From Paenibacillus doosanensis (GTDB taxonomy: Bacteria > Bacillota > Bacilli > Paenibacillales > NBRC-103111), in NCBI RefSeq assembly GCF_025060755.1, contig NZ_JANYUY010000019.1:1-64000 (forward strand): a stretch of DNA of 64,000 nt. The letters run 5' to 3'. The position numbers were made by a program, and so were the translations under genes. The notes below the pieces were generated by a model. It did not search any database, had not been told where the DNA came from, and was given only the letters and a program-made list of their open reading frames with translations. Shown piece by piece: positions 26,901 to 35,536 of this stretch. Within the stretch, counting starts at the first letter, position 1. Every line of letters starts with the position of its first letter.

Positions 26901-27100
26901 TTGAAGTACAGGATGACGGTGTCGGTATGGCTTCCGATCTGATTGAACGGCTGCTGAACCGATCCGATCCATCGCGTTCCGGAATTGGCATTGCCAACAC
27001 GCACCGCCGTCTGCTCCAAATGTACGGCCAAGGGCTGTCTATCAGGAGCGTGCCGGGAGAGGGAACCGTCGTCTCTTTTACCATCCCACGGCAGCCGTGA
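23942..27100 (+). CDS. Hybrid sensor histidine kinase with two kinase cores
   Basis: 1052 residues. Order: one N-terminal membrane segment (about 12-35), an extracytoplasmic jelly-roll-like domain (about 55-215, 7TMR-DISM type), seven membrane segments (about 220-425), HisKA with H453 (SHELRTPLHG) and its ATPase domain (N box, DTGIGM, GLGLGM), a receiver domain with D775 (ADVMMPG), then a LytS/YesM-type kinase with H866 (PHFLFNTINSL) and a second ATPase domain ending about 1050. Two different kinase classes in one chain suggest two output branches. No response regulator gene is adjacent. The ribosome site before ATG 23942 is weak. Signal unknown. Confidence 0.9.
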   Translation: MDTIVLIIRKYRNLLLCILLFGLLFSLRGLLWSGLLFPVDRTMQAEDGVIDLRGQNWEKAGPMTLNGEWAWYPGRLLSHEELQLKELPRQTIQVPGNWGMPSSLEKAGDDSAYGYGTYRLRILIDPLKSPIAFSIRSIKSSSEAEVNGEAAGMSGTVAADPEEYKPDNIPYTAVYYKADVTEIELLLRVANYDSPMSGGLVQPVLFGLQSSIESTRTYSIDFQMMTVLIMLLHGLYGSIVYAYKPQNRSLLVSGLIYVAVALVVANSHDKVLAMWLPLNYTWNIKLRILAVMVQNYAVLYLHRKFAGIQRVGVGFKAYTVMLLCLGLGTLFLPISMVNRMLDAGVYLLSYLIPLVWFVGVVWKMVFGKTDDQDIHFILITAVCIVSNLMWTNLDNYVEVSSVYYPFDLTIALIAFSVYWFKKYIRNSDDVERLYEQLKVSDRMKDQFLANTSHELRTPLHGIMNLSNSVYTRELDKLEDDSRQALELVGKVSRRMSRLLDDLLDLAQLREHRIILHPEPLNLHAIVPGVASMLKYIAEGKPVRFRLALATSLPPVWADEKRLVQILYNLLHNAFKFTEEGEIVVSAELLNGQIEIRVADTGIGMDEETLSSLFVAYMQGTHNRGDGRGLGLGMNICKELVELHGSELFVQSEPGCGSTFLFRLPVADGAAERAADAVRHEAFALEAAATVMPVAEAEYRFPDDATGETDARFTLSDWLHSPDNPIHILIVDDDLVNLDVLAGILSTEPYSVTKALSGHQALELLAEGEWDLLIADVMMPGMSGYELTEKVRERRSVSELPVLLLTARGQPADMYTGFLVGANDYVTKPADAMELKYRIRSLIALKRSMSERLRMEAAYLQAQIKPHFLFNTINSLIALGDIDTEKMRQIGDAFATFLRISFDYSNTRAMVDLEHELELVRSYLYIEQERFGERLSVVQEIEPGISLLLPPLSIQPLVENAVRHGILKRAKGGTLRLRVGRTANGVSVEVQDDGVGMASDLIERLLNRSDPSRSGIGIANTHRRLLQMYGQGLSIRSVPGEGTVVSFTIPRQP

Positions 27101-27181
27101 GCGCGACAACGCCAAGAGCCCGTTCACGCGGACGACGAGGCGTTTCCGAGCCCGTCGCGGAACAGATAGACGCAGTTATGG

Positions 27182-27217
27182 GTGGCAGTCTTGGACTTTT
27201 TTGTCCCTAGCTGCCAC
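27182..27217. terminator. Hairpin after hybrid kinase gene
   Basis: GTGGCAG and CTGCCAC enclose an inner GGAC/GTCC stem with a T6 loop. No T-run follows the outer stem. Possible terminator or other structured RNA element. Confidence 0.4.
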
Positions 27218-27351
27218 ACGTAAAATGCTCAAGTGAAGCCATGCAGTCATCCAGTTTCTTTTGACTTTTTGCAGTATATTCAGCTTGAAAAAAATCACGG
27301 TTACATATTGTTTCATTATTATACAATAACTCAAAATTGGAGGAGGATTTA

Positions 27352-27966
27352 TTGGTAGCCTTGAAAATGATTTTACTTATTGTATCGCTTGGAATGGATA
27401 CGCTGCTGATATCTATTTCATTGGGATTTATTAAAACGAAGGGTAAAGTCAAAATCGCATTGATTTTTGCTTTTGCTGAAGCTTTGATGCCTTTGGTTGG
27501 CTTATTTATCGGAAAAGGTGCAGGTCAGCTTTTTGGGGAGTGGGCTTCGTTAATTGGAGGAATTGCTTTGTTGGTAGTAGCCGTCTGGCTTGTCTTCTTT
27601 GAGGACGAGGATGAAGAGGAAGACAAGCTGGAAAGGAATTTGGTGGGATGGACCTTAATTATAACCGCAGTAAGTATTAGTTTGGATGAATTAGCTATTG
27701 GATTTTCAATTGGACTTATTGGTATACCTATTGCGCTGACCATTATTTTAGTTGCTTTGCAAGCGTTTGTTTTTACGTTTTTGGGACTCGCATTTGGTTC
27801 TAAGTTGAAGCGATACCTTGGCGAATGGGCAGAGAAATTAGCTGGAATCATTCTAGGCTTACTAGGTTTATGGATTCTGTTCGATGCAATTTTGCTTTAT
27901 ATCATCACGGCTGAACTATCGTTGTACAGACAGCGGCAATCGCACAAGAGTCTGCTTTCAGACTGA
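27352..27966 (+). CDS. MntP-like manganese efflux protein
   Basis: About 204 residues with six membrane segments in two similar halves. Each half starts with a family motif: IVSLGMDTLLISISLG and VSISLDELAIGFSIG, where the Asp in GMD and the Asp-Glu in LDE line the ion path in MntP. A very acidic loop (EDEDEEEDK) links the halves. The start is a TTG, chosen because GGAGGAGG lies 5 bases before it; ATG 27367 is the alternative. No Mn riboswitch was seen upstream. YtaF-like proteins are the alternative family. Confidence 0.75.
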   Translation: MVALKMILLIVSLGMDTLLISISLGFIKTKGKVKIALIFAFAEALMPLVGLFIGKGAGQLFGEWASLIGGIALLVVAVWLVFFEDEDEEEDKLERNLVGWTLIITAVSISLDELAIGFSIGLIGIPIALTIILVALQAFVFTFLGLAFGSKLKRYLGEWAEKLAGIILGLLGLWILFDAILLYIITAELSLYRQRQSHKSLLSD

Positions 27967-27972
27967 CAAAAC

Positions 27973-29163
27973 TTAAGAAAATACGGAGATCAAGTAACCG
28001 CCTGCTGCCGAGAACAACACGATCAACCACGGAGGAAGTTTCCACAGCATAAGCAAACCGAACGCAGCAATAGCAAGACAAAAGTCGTAAGGTGTATGTA
28101 TTGCCTTCATCCAAACGGGATTAAACAGGGCCGCGAGCAAAATGCCCACAACAGCGGCATTTATTCCTTTTAAGACCGATTGGAAATTTGGGCGACGGCG
28201 AACCGCATCCCAAAACGGTAATGCGCCTGTGACGAGCAGAAAGGACGGAAGAAACATTGCGATTAGGGCGATCATCGCTCCAATCCATCCGTGCATGACG
28301 GTTCCCAGATAAACGGAGAAGGTAAATAATGGACCCGGGACGGCTTGAGCTGCACCGTAGCCGGCAAGAAATTGAGAATCCGTTAGCCAGCCCGGAGGAA
28401 CGACTTCGGCCTGAAGCATTGGAAGTACCACGTGCCCCCCGCCAAAAACAAGCGAACCCACGCGGAAAAAGCTGTCAAAAACCGCTAACCAATAGGAGGG
28501 AAAAACCGCTCGCAATAGCGGCAACCCAATCAGCAATCCAAAGAACAAAATCCAGGCGAACATTGCTGCGCGGCGGCTGATGGATATGCCTATACGAGGA
28601 GTTTCCGGCACTTCGGATGTTGCCAGAAAAAATCGGCCGAACAGCCCCGCAGCGGCGATGAGTATCAATTGGCCGTAAGCGGAAGGCCATAATAAGGTGA
28701 CGACCGAGGTGAGGATAGCAATCGTCCCCCGAGTACGATCGGGAGCAAGGCTCCGAGCCATTCCCCAAACCGCTTGTGCAACCACGGCAACAGCGACGAT
28801 CATTAACCCATGAAGCCAACCGGCATTGCCTACATCGTAGTTTTTTAATGCATATGCGAAAATCATCAACGCCAAAGCGGAAGGTAATGTAAAACCGATC
28901 CAGGAAGCGATTCCACCAAGCAACCCACCACGCATCATGCCGATGGATATTCCAACTTGACTACTTGCAGGTCCCGGCAGAAATTGGCATAAGGCGACCA
29001 AATCTGCATAGCTTTTTTCATCGAGCCATTTTCTACGGTTGACATATTCATCACGAAAATAGCTTAAATGAGCGATAGGGCCGCCAAATGAAGTCAAACC
29101 AAGTTTCGCGGAGGCTCCGAGGATTTCAAGTATAGGCGAATTGGAATTTGTTCGTTGCGTCAT
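27973..29163 (-). CDS. chrA: Chromate transporter ChrA, long-chain type
   Basis: 396 residues with two homologous halves. The first has LGLTSFGGPIAHLSYFRDEYV and LCQFLPGPASSQVGISIG; the second has GGGHVVLPMLQAEVV and YGAAQAVPGPLFTFSVYLG. These are the CHR-family GGP and PGP signatures. It exports chromate. GAGGTTG precedes the ATG. Convergent with the mntP-like gene. Confidence 0.93.
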   Translation of the reverse strand: MTQRTNSNSPILEILGASAKLGLTSFGGPIAHLSYFRDEYVNRRKWLDEKSYADLVALCQFLPGPASSQVGISIGMMRGGLLGGIASWIGFTLPSALALMIFAYALKNYDVGNAGWLHGLMIVAVAVVAQAVWGMARSLAPDRTRGTIAILTSVVTLLWPSAYGQLILIAAAGLFGRFFLATSEVPETPRIGISISRRAAMFAWILFFGLLIGLPLLRAVFPSYWLAVFDSFFRVGSLVFGGGHVVLPMLQAEVVPPGWLTDSQFLAGYGAAQAVPGPLFTFSVYLGTVMHGWIGAMIALIAMFLPSFLLVTGALPFWDAVRRRPNFQSVLKGINAAVVGILLAALFNPVWMKAIHTPYDFCLAIAAFGLLMLWKLPPWLIVLFSAAGGYLISVFS

Positions 29164-29233
29164 TTTTTTTCAACCTCATCACTTAATGATTTCGATGGTA
29201 GCTTTAACCGCTCTTCTTCAAATATCGTCATAT

Positions 29234-30046
29234 TCACTTAAAATGATTATATCGGTTTTCCTTCGACAGCTGCAGCGGTAAGCGCGCTTTAAGCCAGTGG
29301 TATATGTTGCCTGCAAGCAGTCCGATGAATAAGTAGGTCAATCCGCCGAAAATCGCATACACGACAGCTCCCGTCACTGCCACCGCAATACCAAAAACGA
29401 TCTGGTCCTTGACTTTGGCGGGGGAAGTAGGAGGATCAGTAAGCATGAAAAACCCGAAAAACAATGTTGCATTGATAAAAGGCGGCCGGAGTGCGTCAGA
29501 AGCCTCTCCTATGTGGAGAACTCCCATTACCAGCAGCAAAAGAAAGAATACCGCAAAAAATGCGAAAACTTGAGGATACTTCTGTACTCGGTTCGATATG
29601 ATATAGCCTCCTGCCAGCAAAAAGAGGATGTTCCAGACAGGGAGGTCGCCGAAGGCTCCCCACCAGCTTTGCCCAGCATGAAACAGCGGAATAGAGAGGA
29701 GCAAACCTAGCGCCGCCGGATTTAATACCGGCTTTTTCTTATACACGATAAGATGCTTGGAGATCACAGCCATAGCCGCTGTAGCCGATAGAATAAGCCA
29801 AGAAGCCGTACTGCTGAGCACCAGGGAAACAATGAGCCCGGTGATCACTGCGCCGTCCAGCACGATTCGCTTGCGCTTCTCCGCCCGGGAGCACAAATAA
29901 TCGATAAGCAGCGAAACAACTACAGCGATAAGTCCGTTCATGATGCCCGCGGCGCTATGAGAGCCTAGGGACGCAATAACAAGATAGGCGATCATTGCCA
30001 TTGTTACGTAGCCCTTGGGGGATTGAAGCCATTGCTTTGCCGTCAC
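29234..30046 (-). CDS. RnfD/NqrB-like membrane flavoprotein
   Basis: 270 residues, about eight to nine membrane segments. FFMLTDPPTSP is the conserved TDP-x-TSP block of the RnfD/NqrB/RnfE family. The SGAT site for covalent FMN found in true RnfD is not seen, so this is a divergent lone member. It probably passes electrons across the membrane to the exported FMN-binding protein made from the same operon. GTG start, directly after the apbE stop. Confidence 0.82.
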   Translation of the reverse strand: MTAKQWLQSPKGYVTMAMIAYLVIASLGSHSAAGIMNGLIAVVVSLLIDYLCSRAEKRKRIVLDGAVITGLIVSLVLSSTASWLILSATAAMAVISKHLIVYKKKPVLNPAALGLLLSIPLFHAGQSWWGAFGDLPVWNILFLLAGGYIISNRVQKYPQVFAFFAVFFLLLLVMGVLHIGEASDALRPPFINATLFFGFFMLTDPPTSPAKVKDQIVFGIAVAVTGAVVYAIFGGLTYLFIGLLAGNIYHWLKARLPLQLSKENRYNHFK

Positions 30047-30934
30047 TTATATCTCACCTGCTTTTATGATTTGCATAGATGAATTGATCAAAATGCCTTT
30101 TAGCTTCTCTTGTTCGATCAGTTGCCGCGCGCCATCACTCCCTAGAAGGAACGATACCGTGGAAAGGGCGTCGGCCAACATGGCATAAGGCGCGATAACG
30201 CTGCAACTCACCAGGCCGGAAGGAGAAAGCTTGGTTTGAGGATGAATCAAATGATGCTGTCCCGCCTCTTTGGGACTCTTGCGCTCATAGCTTCCCGAGG
30301 TGCAAATGGCTTCATTGGACATGGATACCGTATAGATAACATCTTGTCGATTCAGGGGATGACGGATTCCTACGGTCCACGGTTCCGCGGACTCATCCTG
30401 TCCTCCCGCATAAATATCCCCACCGGCATTGATTAAGAAACCGGGGAAGCAGCTTAATTCCTTCGCTGCCAAGTCGATGGCAAACCCTTTGGCTACCGCT
30501 CCGAGGTCAAGCACGGCCGGTTGCAGCAAGCAGATGGTCTGTTCGAGCTCATTCAAGACGATATCCCGAAAAGTTGCGGAGCCGGATGCAGTACTATCCA
30601 CGATATCCCCAGTCAAGTAGCGGCGGTTAAACCCACGTTCCTCCATTAGTTTGCCAACAGTAGGATCGAATACGCCGTTCGTCCATTCAGCAATCTCCAG
30701 AGCAAACTTTAGAGGCTCGAACAAGAACGGGCTTATTTTAACGGAGGTTTCGACATGTCGGCATGCTCTCATTAACTCACTGTCAGGATCAAACCGGCTG
30801 CAAGCAAGCTCGACTTGCCGAAACATCTCGAAAGCCCGATCCATGCTTCTTTCGACCGCCAAGGATTCCTTCGCCCCCTCGGCAACAACCTGAATATCAA
30901 CTACGGTATCCATATATAGCTTGGTTTTCTTCAT
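30047..30934 (-). CDS. apbE: FAD:protein FMN transferase (ApbE)
   Basis: 295 residues. It attaches FMN to Thr in SGAT-type sites. Family blocks are present: FDPTVGKL, LDLGAVAKGFAID, INAGGDIYAGG and TSGSYERK. No lipobox or signal peptide is visible, unlike many ApbE proteins, so its site of action is uncertain. It lies between the gene of its likely substrate (FMN-binding protein) and the RnfD-like gene. Confidence 0.92.
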   Translation of the reverse strand: MKKTKLYMDTVVDIQVVAEGAKESLAVERSMDRAFEMFRQVELACSRFDPDSELMRACRHVETSVKISPFLFEPLKFALEIAEWTNGVFDPTVGKLMEERGFNRRYLTGDIVDSTASGSATFRDIVLNELEQTICLLQPAVLDLGAVAKGFAIDLAAKELSCFPGFLINAGGDIYAGGQDESAEPWTVGIRHPLNRQDVIYTVSMSNEAICTSGSYERKSPKEAGQHHLIHPQTKLSPSGLVSCSVIAPYAMLADALSTVSFLLGSDGARQLIEQEKLKGILINSSMQIIKAGEI

Positions 30935-30960
30935 GTCAATACCTCATTAATCGATCTTAT

Positions 30961-31383
30961 TTAAGCATTCATGGCCTGGGCGAGTGCATCCTGAACGGCA
31001 TCCCGGAATGCCTGCGTACTGTAAGTCGCACCCGAAACGTTTTTCACTTGGGCACTTTGCTTTTGCAGCACTTCCTTGGGCAGCCCGGCCACGTCTCTTT
31101 CCGAATAATGCATGGCGAAGTCACTGATCTCTACGTCCGTGATGTTGTCGTTCTTCACTGTTACCGCAACTTGAATGGAGCCTCTGCGGTTTCTTCCCAT
31201 CCCTGTATATGTGCCGTCCTTGTATTTCCTGCTGGATACATTTGTATACGGTTGATCCGTCCGGACATAAGTCGCGGTTTGATCTATCGAGGCTTGGGTT
31301 TCCGTCGCAGCATATCCAGCCGCATATACGACAGCTATAGCTGTTGAACACAGAACTACCCACTTCTTATTCAATTTGGCCAT
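30961..31383 (-). CDS. Exported FMN-binding domain protein (RnfG/NqrC-like)
   Basis: 140 residues from ATG 31383: one N-terminal membrane segment, then an extracytoplasmic FMN-binding domain. VKNVSGATYST holds the S-G-A-T acceptor Thr for covalent FMN, the substrate of ApbE encoded next in the operon. First gene of a three-gene operon (FMN-binding, apbE, rnfD-like), the minimal set of flavinylation-linked extracytosolic electron transfer loci. Divergent from a two-component system, which may control it. Confidence 0.9.
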   Translation of the reverse strand: MAKLNKKWVVLCSTAIAVVYAAGYAATETQASIDQTATYVRTDQPYTNVSSRKYKDGTYTGMGRNRRGSIQVAVTVKNDNITDVEISDFAMHYSERDVAGLPKEVLQKQSAQVKNVSGATYSTQAFRDAVQDALAQAMNA

Positions 31384-31523
31384 TGGGAATCGCTCCAATC
31401 CGATTGTCATTCATTTTTCTCTGCCGATGAGCTTTATTATAATGGGGAATTATTTAAATTTTCTTAAAATCGGTCTTTCTGATAGTATGGATATAAAGAA
31501 TACTAATAAGAGGAGAAGCCGGT

Positions 31524-32189
31524 ATGCGTGTGCTTATAGTGGAAGACGATGTATCCCTGCTTGCCGTCATCCGAGACATTTTTGAAGGCGAGTCTTTCTT
31601 GACGGATACGGCCGAAAGCGGCGACGAAGGATATTATTTGGCTCAACAAGTCATACATGATTTAATAGTGCTCGATGTGATGCTGCCCGGGATGAGCGGC
31701 ATCGAAATCGTCCGGCGGCTACGGTCGCAAGGGATGCCGGTGCCTATCATTTTACTAACGGCAAAGGATGCGGTGGAGGATCGAGTGTCGGGTTTGGATG
31801 CGGGAGCCGACGATTACTTGACGAAGCCTTTTGCTGTCTCCGAGCTTATGGCACGGACTAGGGCGGTCCTCCGAAGGCGGATCGGACAGGAAGGAGATTT
31901 GATCTGCGGACCGATCCGTCTGGTTCCCGGGCTGCGCGATGCTTTTAACGGGGAAATCCCGCTGCATTTGACGGCGACCGAGTATGCGTTGTTGGAATTT
32001 TTCCTATGCAACAAGGACCGCATTTTAACTCGCGAGCAAATCTTTGACCGTGTGTGGGGCTTTGATTCGGGAGCGGCCACATCGGCGATCGACGTATATG
32101 TCCATCATCTTCGCAAAAAGCTTGCGGCGCATGGCGCAGACTCGCTGCTTAGAACGGTACGGGGGGTCGGCTATGTATTCCATGTTTAA
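31524..32189 (+). CDS. OmpR/PhoB family response regulator
   Basis: 221 residues: receiver domain with phospho-acceptor D51 (IVLDVMLPGMSG) and K in LTKPF, then a winged-helix DNA-binding domain (LTREQIFDRVWGF ... VRGVGYVFHV). AGAGGAG precedes the ATG. Its 3' end overlaps the kinase gene. The 140-base gap to the divergent FMN-binding gene may hold its targets. Confidence 0.94.
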   Translation: MRVLIVEDDVSLLAVIRDIFEGESFLTDTAESGDEGYYLAQQVIHDLIVLDVMLPGMSGIEIVRRLRSQGMPVPIILLTAKDAVEDRVSGLDAGADDYLTKPFAVSELMARTRAVLRRRIGQEGDLICGPIRLVPGLRDAFNGEIPLHLTATEYALLEFFLCNKDRILTREQIFDRVWGFDSGAATSAIDVYVHHLRKKLAAHGADSLLRTVRGVGYVFHV

Positions 32190-33429
32190 GGACACAAGAA
32201 GGCGTCTTGTTATTCTTAACACGGTGGTTTTTTTGATTATTCTGTGTCTGTTAAGCTCCTTATTCTATTGGCACATGAAATCTCGCTTGTTCCACGAAAC
32301 GGATGAAATTTTACATCAAGCGGAAAAAAGAATCCATTCCTATCGGAATTTGAATGATCTGCTTCGTTCGGACCGGGCCGATCTTCAGAAGGATGAAAGA
32401 ACGGTGTACCTTTTTTGGGATGCCCAGGGACAACTGGTAGGGCAATCGCCCAAGCAAGCTTTTTCCGGCGAATTGGCCGATCAGCTTAGAGCCCCTTCCG
32501 ATTCAGCAGCCGTACGAACGGTACGAGTGGACCAACGCAGCTACCGTGCGATGCAGTTCACGGTCCAAAGCCAGAGCCACAGCTCGATAGCCTCCGTCGA
32601 AATTGTCCGAAGTCTGGAAGACCTGCAGCATACCCTTCGTTCTCTGCTTTGGGATATAGGTGCCGGAATGGTTGTCGGCGCGGTCATCTCTGCCTTTGCG
32701 GGGTTGTTTCTGGCCGGCCGTGCATTAATTCCAATCCAGCAAGCATGGGAAAAACAACAACGGTTTGTAGCGGATGCCTCCCATGAGCTGCGAACCCCGA
32801 CGGCTGTCATCCACGCGCAAACCGAGCTGCTTCTCCGGTATCCGAATCACTCCATCGAACAGGAAAGCTCTCATATCGTCGTGATATTAAAAGAAAGCAA
32901 GCGAATGAGCAAGCTGCTGGACGATCTTCTGACGCTGGCCCGTTCTGACTCGAATCAACTGGAAATTTCCTCATCCCAAATATCCTTGGATGCATTGATA
33001 GAAGAATTGTCGGAACGGTTTGAACTGTTGGCAAGTACGAAGGACATTCATATTGTAACCGATGTTATGCAGCCGTTGACTCTGTGGGGAGATGAGGGAA
33101 GAATCAGGCAACTGCTGATCATTCTTTTGGACAATGCTTTAAAGAATACTCCGCCCTCCGGAACAATCGAAATCAGCGGCCGGTATCAAGGGAATTTCGT
33201 TTGCATTCGTGTAAAAGATAACGGCGTCGGCATCGCTGCGGAAGATCTCCCTCATATATTCGATCGTTTCTACCGCGGGGATAAAGCGAGATCCCGCGCA
33301 GAAGGCGGGACCGGGCTTGGCTTATCCATCGCCAAATGGATCGTGAACGTGCACGGGGGTGTCATCCGTGTTGAATCCGCCATTCACGCAGGCACCCAAA
33401 TCGAGCTGCTGTTCCCAAGGAAAAAATAA
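32173..33429 (+). CDS. Membrane sensor histidine kinase
   Basis: 418 residues. Two membrane segments (about 12-32 and 155-178) bracket an outer sensing region of about 120 residues. HisKA follows with H204 (ADASHELRTPTAV), then ATPase motifs (LLDNALKNTPP, DNGVGI, GTGLGLSI). ATG 32173 overlaps the regulator gene and follows GGGGGG; ATG 32182 is possible. Partner of the response regulator just upstream. Confidence 0.93.
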   Translation: MYSMFKDTRRRLVILNTVVFLIILCLLSSLFYWHMKSRLFHETDEILHQAEKRIHSYRNLNDLLRSDRADLQKDERTVYLFWDAQGQLVGQSPKQAFSGELADQLRAPSDSAAVRTVRVDQRSYRAMQFTVQSQSHSSIASVEIVRSLEDLQHTLRSLLWDIGAGMVVGAVISAFAGLFLAGRALIPIQQAWEKQQRFVADASHELRTPTAVIHAQTELLLRYPNHSIEQESSHIVVILKESKRMSKLLDDLLTLARSDSNQLEISSSQISLDALIEELSERFELLASTKDIHIVTDVMQPLTLWGDEGRIRQLLIILLDNALKNTPPSGTIEISGRYQGNFVCIRVKDNGVGIAAEDLPHIFDRFYRGDKARSRAEGGTGLGLSIAKWIVNVHGGVIRVESAIHAGTQIELLFPRKK

Positions 33430-33469
33430 AACAGATTCTTGCGTCCCAGAAACGAAAGGAAGGGTAACG

Positions 33470-34210
33470 ATGATTATGACCCAAAAAGAAATGCTGTTCA
33501 TTGTGCAATCACAGCTTGCGATTGACCTGAATTGCACTATCGATGACCTGAACGGCGAAAAGGATAGCATTATTTTTGTTGAAGCTAAAAAAAATCCTGG
33601 ATGCAGACCCTTTCCGAGGAAGGCGCGTTATTTCGAAATCCTGTCTATGGGAAAATCTATTGTAGTATCGGCTACACCCGAACGGTTGATCATTGCCAAA
33701 ACACAGATGGAGGGCAAAAACAGGGATACCGTATTCTCCTTACCGTTTATCCGAGGACTTTACTTGCATTTTCTGCCTGATGTACAAAAAATTAAGCCGA
33801 TGTCACCGCCGAACCTTTTTTCGTTTGAACGGATGGAGCGAGAAGAAGTGGTCGGTTTATTGGATGCTGCAAAATTCAATCAAGCTATTATATATGATAC
33901 GAATCTTCCCTGGCAGACGGATCTGGCTATGCTTGCAAAGAAAGATGGGGAAATTGTTGGTGTGGCAGGAGCAAGCAAAACCTGTACAAAGCTGTGGCAA
34001 ATTGGCATAGAGGTATTACCTAAATATCGTAATTTGGGATTAGCTAGTTATCTTGTAAACAGGTTAACTTTTGAAATACTGGAACGTGGAGAGATACCGA
34101 GCTATGACGTAATCGCAAGCAACATTTCTTCCCAGAGAGTAGCTTACCGATTAGGGTATTTTCCCGCATGGGTGTCTGATTGGCGATGCAATTTTGAAGG
34201 ACTTGAATAG
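33470..34210 (+). CDS. GNAT family acetyltransferase
   Basis: 246 residues. The acetyl-CoA-binding part is at the C-terminus (IGIEVLPKYRNLGLASYLVNRL, an R/Q-x-x-G-x-G/A-like loop, then ASNISSQRVAYRLGYFPAW). The N-terminal 130 residues are not recognised. ATG 33470 follows GGAAGGG. Substrate unknown. Confidence 0.8.
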   Translation: MIMTQKEMLFIVQSQLAIDLNCTIDDLNGEKDSIIFVEAKKNPGCRPFPRKARYFEILSMGKSIVVSATPERLIIAKTQMEGKNRDTVFSLPFIRGLYLHFLPDVQKIKPMSPPNLFSFERMEREEVVGLLDAAKFNQAIIYDTNLPWQTDLAMLAKKDGEIVGVAGASKTCTKLWQIGIEVLPKYRNLGLASYLVNRLTFEILERGEIPSYDVIASNISSQRVAYRLGYFPAWVSDWRCNFEGLE

Positions 34211-34360
34211 TAATTGTACCTCCGTTGGCAAATGGACGGGCGTGTTCAAAACTGGGACGATACCAGGCTGTGTGCCGAACTGCAGTCGGTCAGCCGGCGG
34301 CGCATGGGAGAGGTAACGTCTACGATGTGGAACGGATCGTTTAGCTCCGGAACCCGGAAA

Positions 34361-34389
34361 AAAAAGCGTCTCCGAACCGGGGACGCTTT
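34361..34389 (-). terminator. Terminator of AraC gene
   Basis: AAAGCGTC and GGACGCTTT arms; on the minus strand the stem is followed by eight Ts. It overlaps the AraC stop codon. Confidence 0.75.
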
Positions 34390-35287
34390 ATCGATCGTTC
34401 GGGCATTCACGCTCCGCGCCGCTTCTGTACCCGCTCGGGGTCATGGCTGTCCAACGCTTAAATTGGCGGCTGAAATGGGCGCTTGTTTTATACCCAAGCA
34501 GCATGGCTATATGATCTACGGACAGATCCGTCTGAAGCAACAGGCGCTGGGCCTCTCTTAACAAAACTTCCGACATATATTGGCGGGGAGCTTTCCTGTA
34601 AACCTGCTGAAATATCCGATTCACCTGGGACGGACTCAATTTTAAGGATTCGGCTATATCTTGGACGAGTGTTCTTTCGCTGTCTTCCATTTGGCCGTGT
34701 AACAGACTGCTGCGGATCGAATCCTCAATATTTTCGGCGATGCGGCCGGCCAGCAGTTCCTTTCTCGTTAGCACTACGTTGCCGGTTTGTAACAGCTGCT
34801 CCACCAACGTTCCCAAAAGCTCAAACACGGCTGCGTACACTTTCATGCTTTTTGCGGCGGAAAGCGGTCGACTCCTGTTTTCAGTCGCAAGATTGCATAA
34901 GTCCGTTAGGAAGGGGAACAATTCCTTGACAAGGGGAGAGGCTGCATTGTAGCAGGTGGCTTGATGGCGCTCCAGCTCCTTGGAGAAAGCGGGATCGGCT
35001 ATGCTGAAATGCACGCAAAAATAAGTGAAACCATGCGAGCCTGCCGACTTGCACGAATGGATGACTCCCGGACGGATGAAAAGCAGGTCTCCCTTTTTTT
35101 GGTCATAAATTTGGCCTTCGACGTCCATCTGCATATCCCCCTCGATCATCCAATGAAGCTCGTACATAGGGTGCTCATGGGATGGATATGTCCAGCGGGA
35201 ATCCACTTGGCGAACATGCAGCCCCATTAGATGAAAGGACATTCGAACGTCGGGAAGCCTGCCCAGTTCAACGGAATCGGCGATCAT
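34388..35287 (-). CDS. AraC family transcriptional regulator
   Basis: 299 residues: N-terminal cupin domain (HEHPMYELHWMIEGDMQMDVEGQ, KKGDLLFIRPGVIHSC) and C-terminal double helix-turn-helix with VDHIAMLLGYKTSAHFSRQF. This combination is typical of sugar-responsive regulators of Paenibacillus. It is divergent from the GntR-uxuA-ABC locus, which it may help control. Confidence 0.9.
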   Translation of the reverse strand: MIADSVELGRLPDVRMSFHLMGLHVRQVDSRWTYPSHEHPMYELHWMIEGDMQMDVEGQIYDQKKGDLLFIRPGVIHSCKSAGSHGFTYFCVHFSIADPAFSKELERHQATCYNAASPLVKELFPFLTDLCNLATENRSRPLSAAKSMKVYAAVFELLGTLVEQLLQTGNVVLTRKELLAGRIAENIEDSIRSSLLHGQMEDSERTLVQDIAESLKLSPSQVNRIFQQVYRKAPRQYMSEVLLREAQRLLLQTDLSVDHIAMLLGYKTSAHFSRQFKRWTAMTPSGYRSGAERECPNDR

Positions 35288-35478
35288 AACAATTACCTCC
35301 CCCTTGGCTCATCCAATCTATTACTAAACTAATTATACAGCGCTTTCATTTTCAAGTAAATGCGAGAAATGGGTAATTTTATTTGCGATTAGTGCATCGT
35401 CAACTCCGCTGTAGTCGTGGTATGTTAGTATTATCACTTAACCAAAGGCAGCAAAAATCTATCCATCCTGATTTTGTT

Positions 35479-35492
35479 TGTAAGCGCTTGAA
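35479..35492 (+). promoter_or_regulatory. Candidate cre (CcpA) site
   Basis: TGTAAGCGCTTGAA matches the cre consensus TGWAANCGNTNWCA at 12 of 14 positions. It lies 45 bases before the GntR start, in front of a sugar-acid uptake locus where catabolite control is expected. Confidence 0.4.
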
Positions 35493-35536
35493 GGATGAAT
35501 AACGAACGGCTCGTTATCCGCGGGCGGGAGGATCTT

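Noticed and set aside
27217..27351. Possible yybP-ykoY manganese riboswitch before the MntP-like gene
   Set aside because: I looked for the paired stems and conserved loops in the short AT-rich leader and did not find them.
34214..34387. Plus-strand frame reading YLRWQMDGRVQNWDDTRL-type sequence after the GNAT gene
   Set aside because: Only about 40 residues look protein-like, there is no start signal, and the frame then runs antisense to AraC; too little to call a relic.
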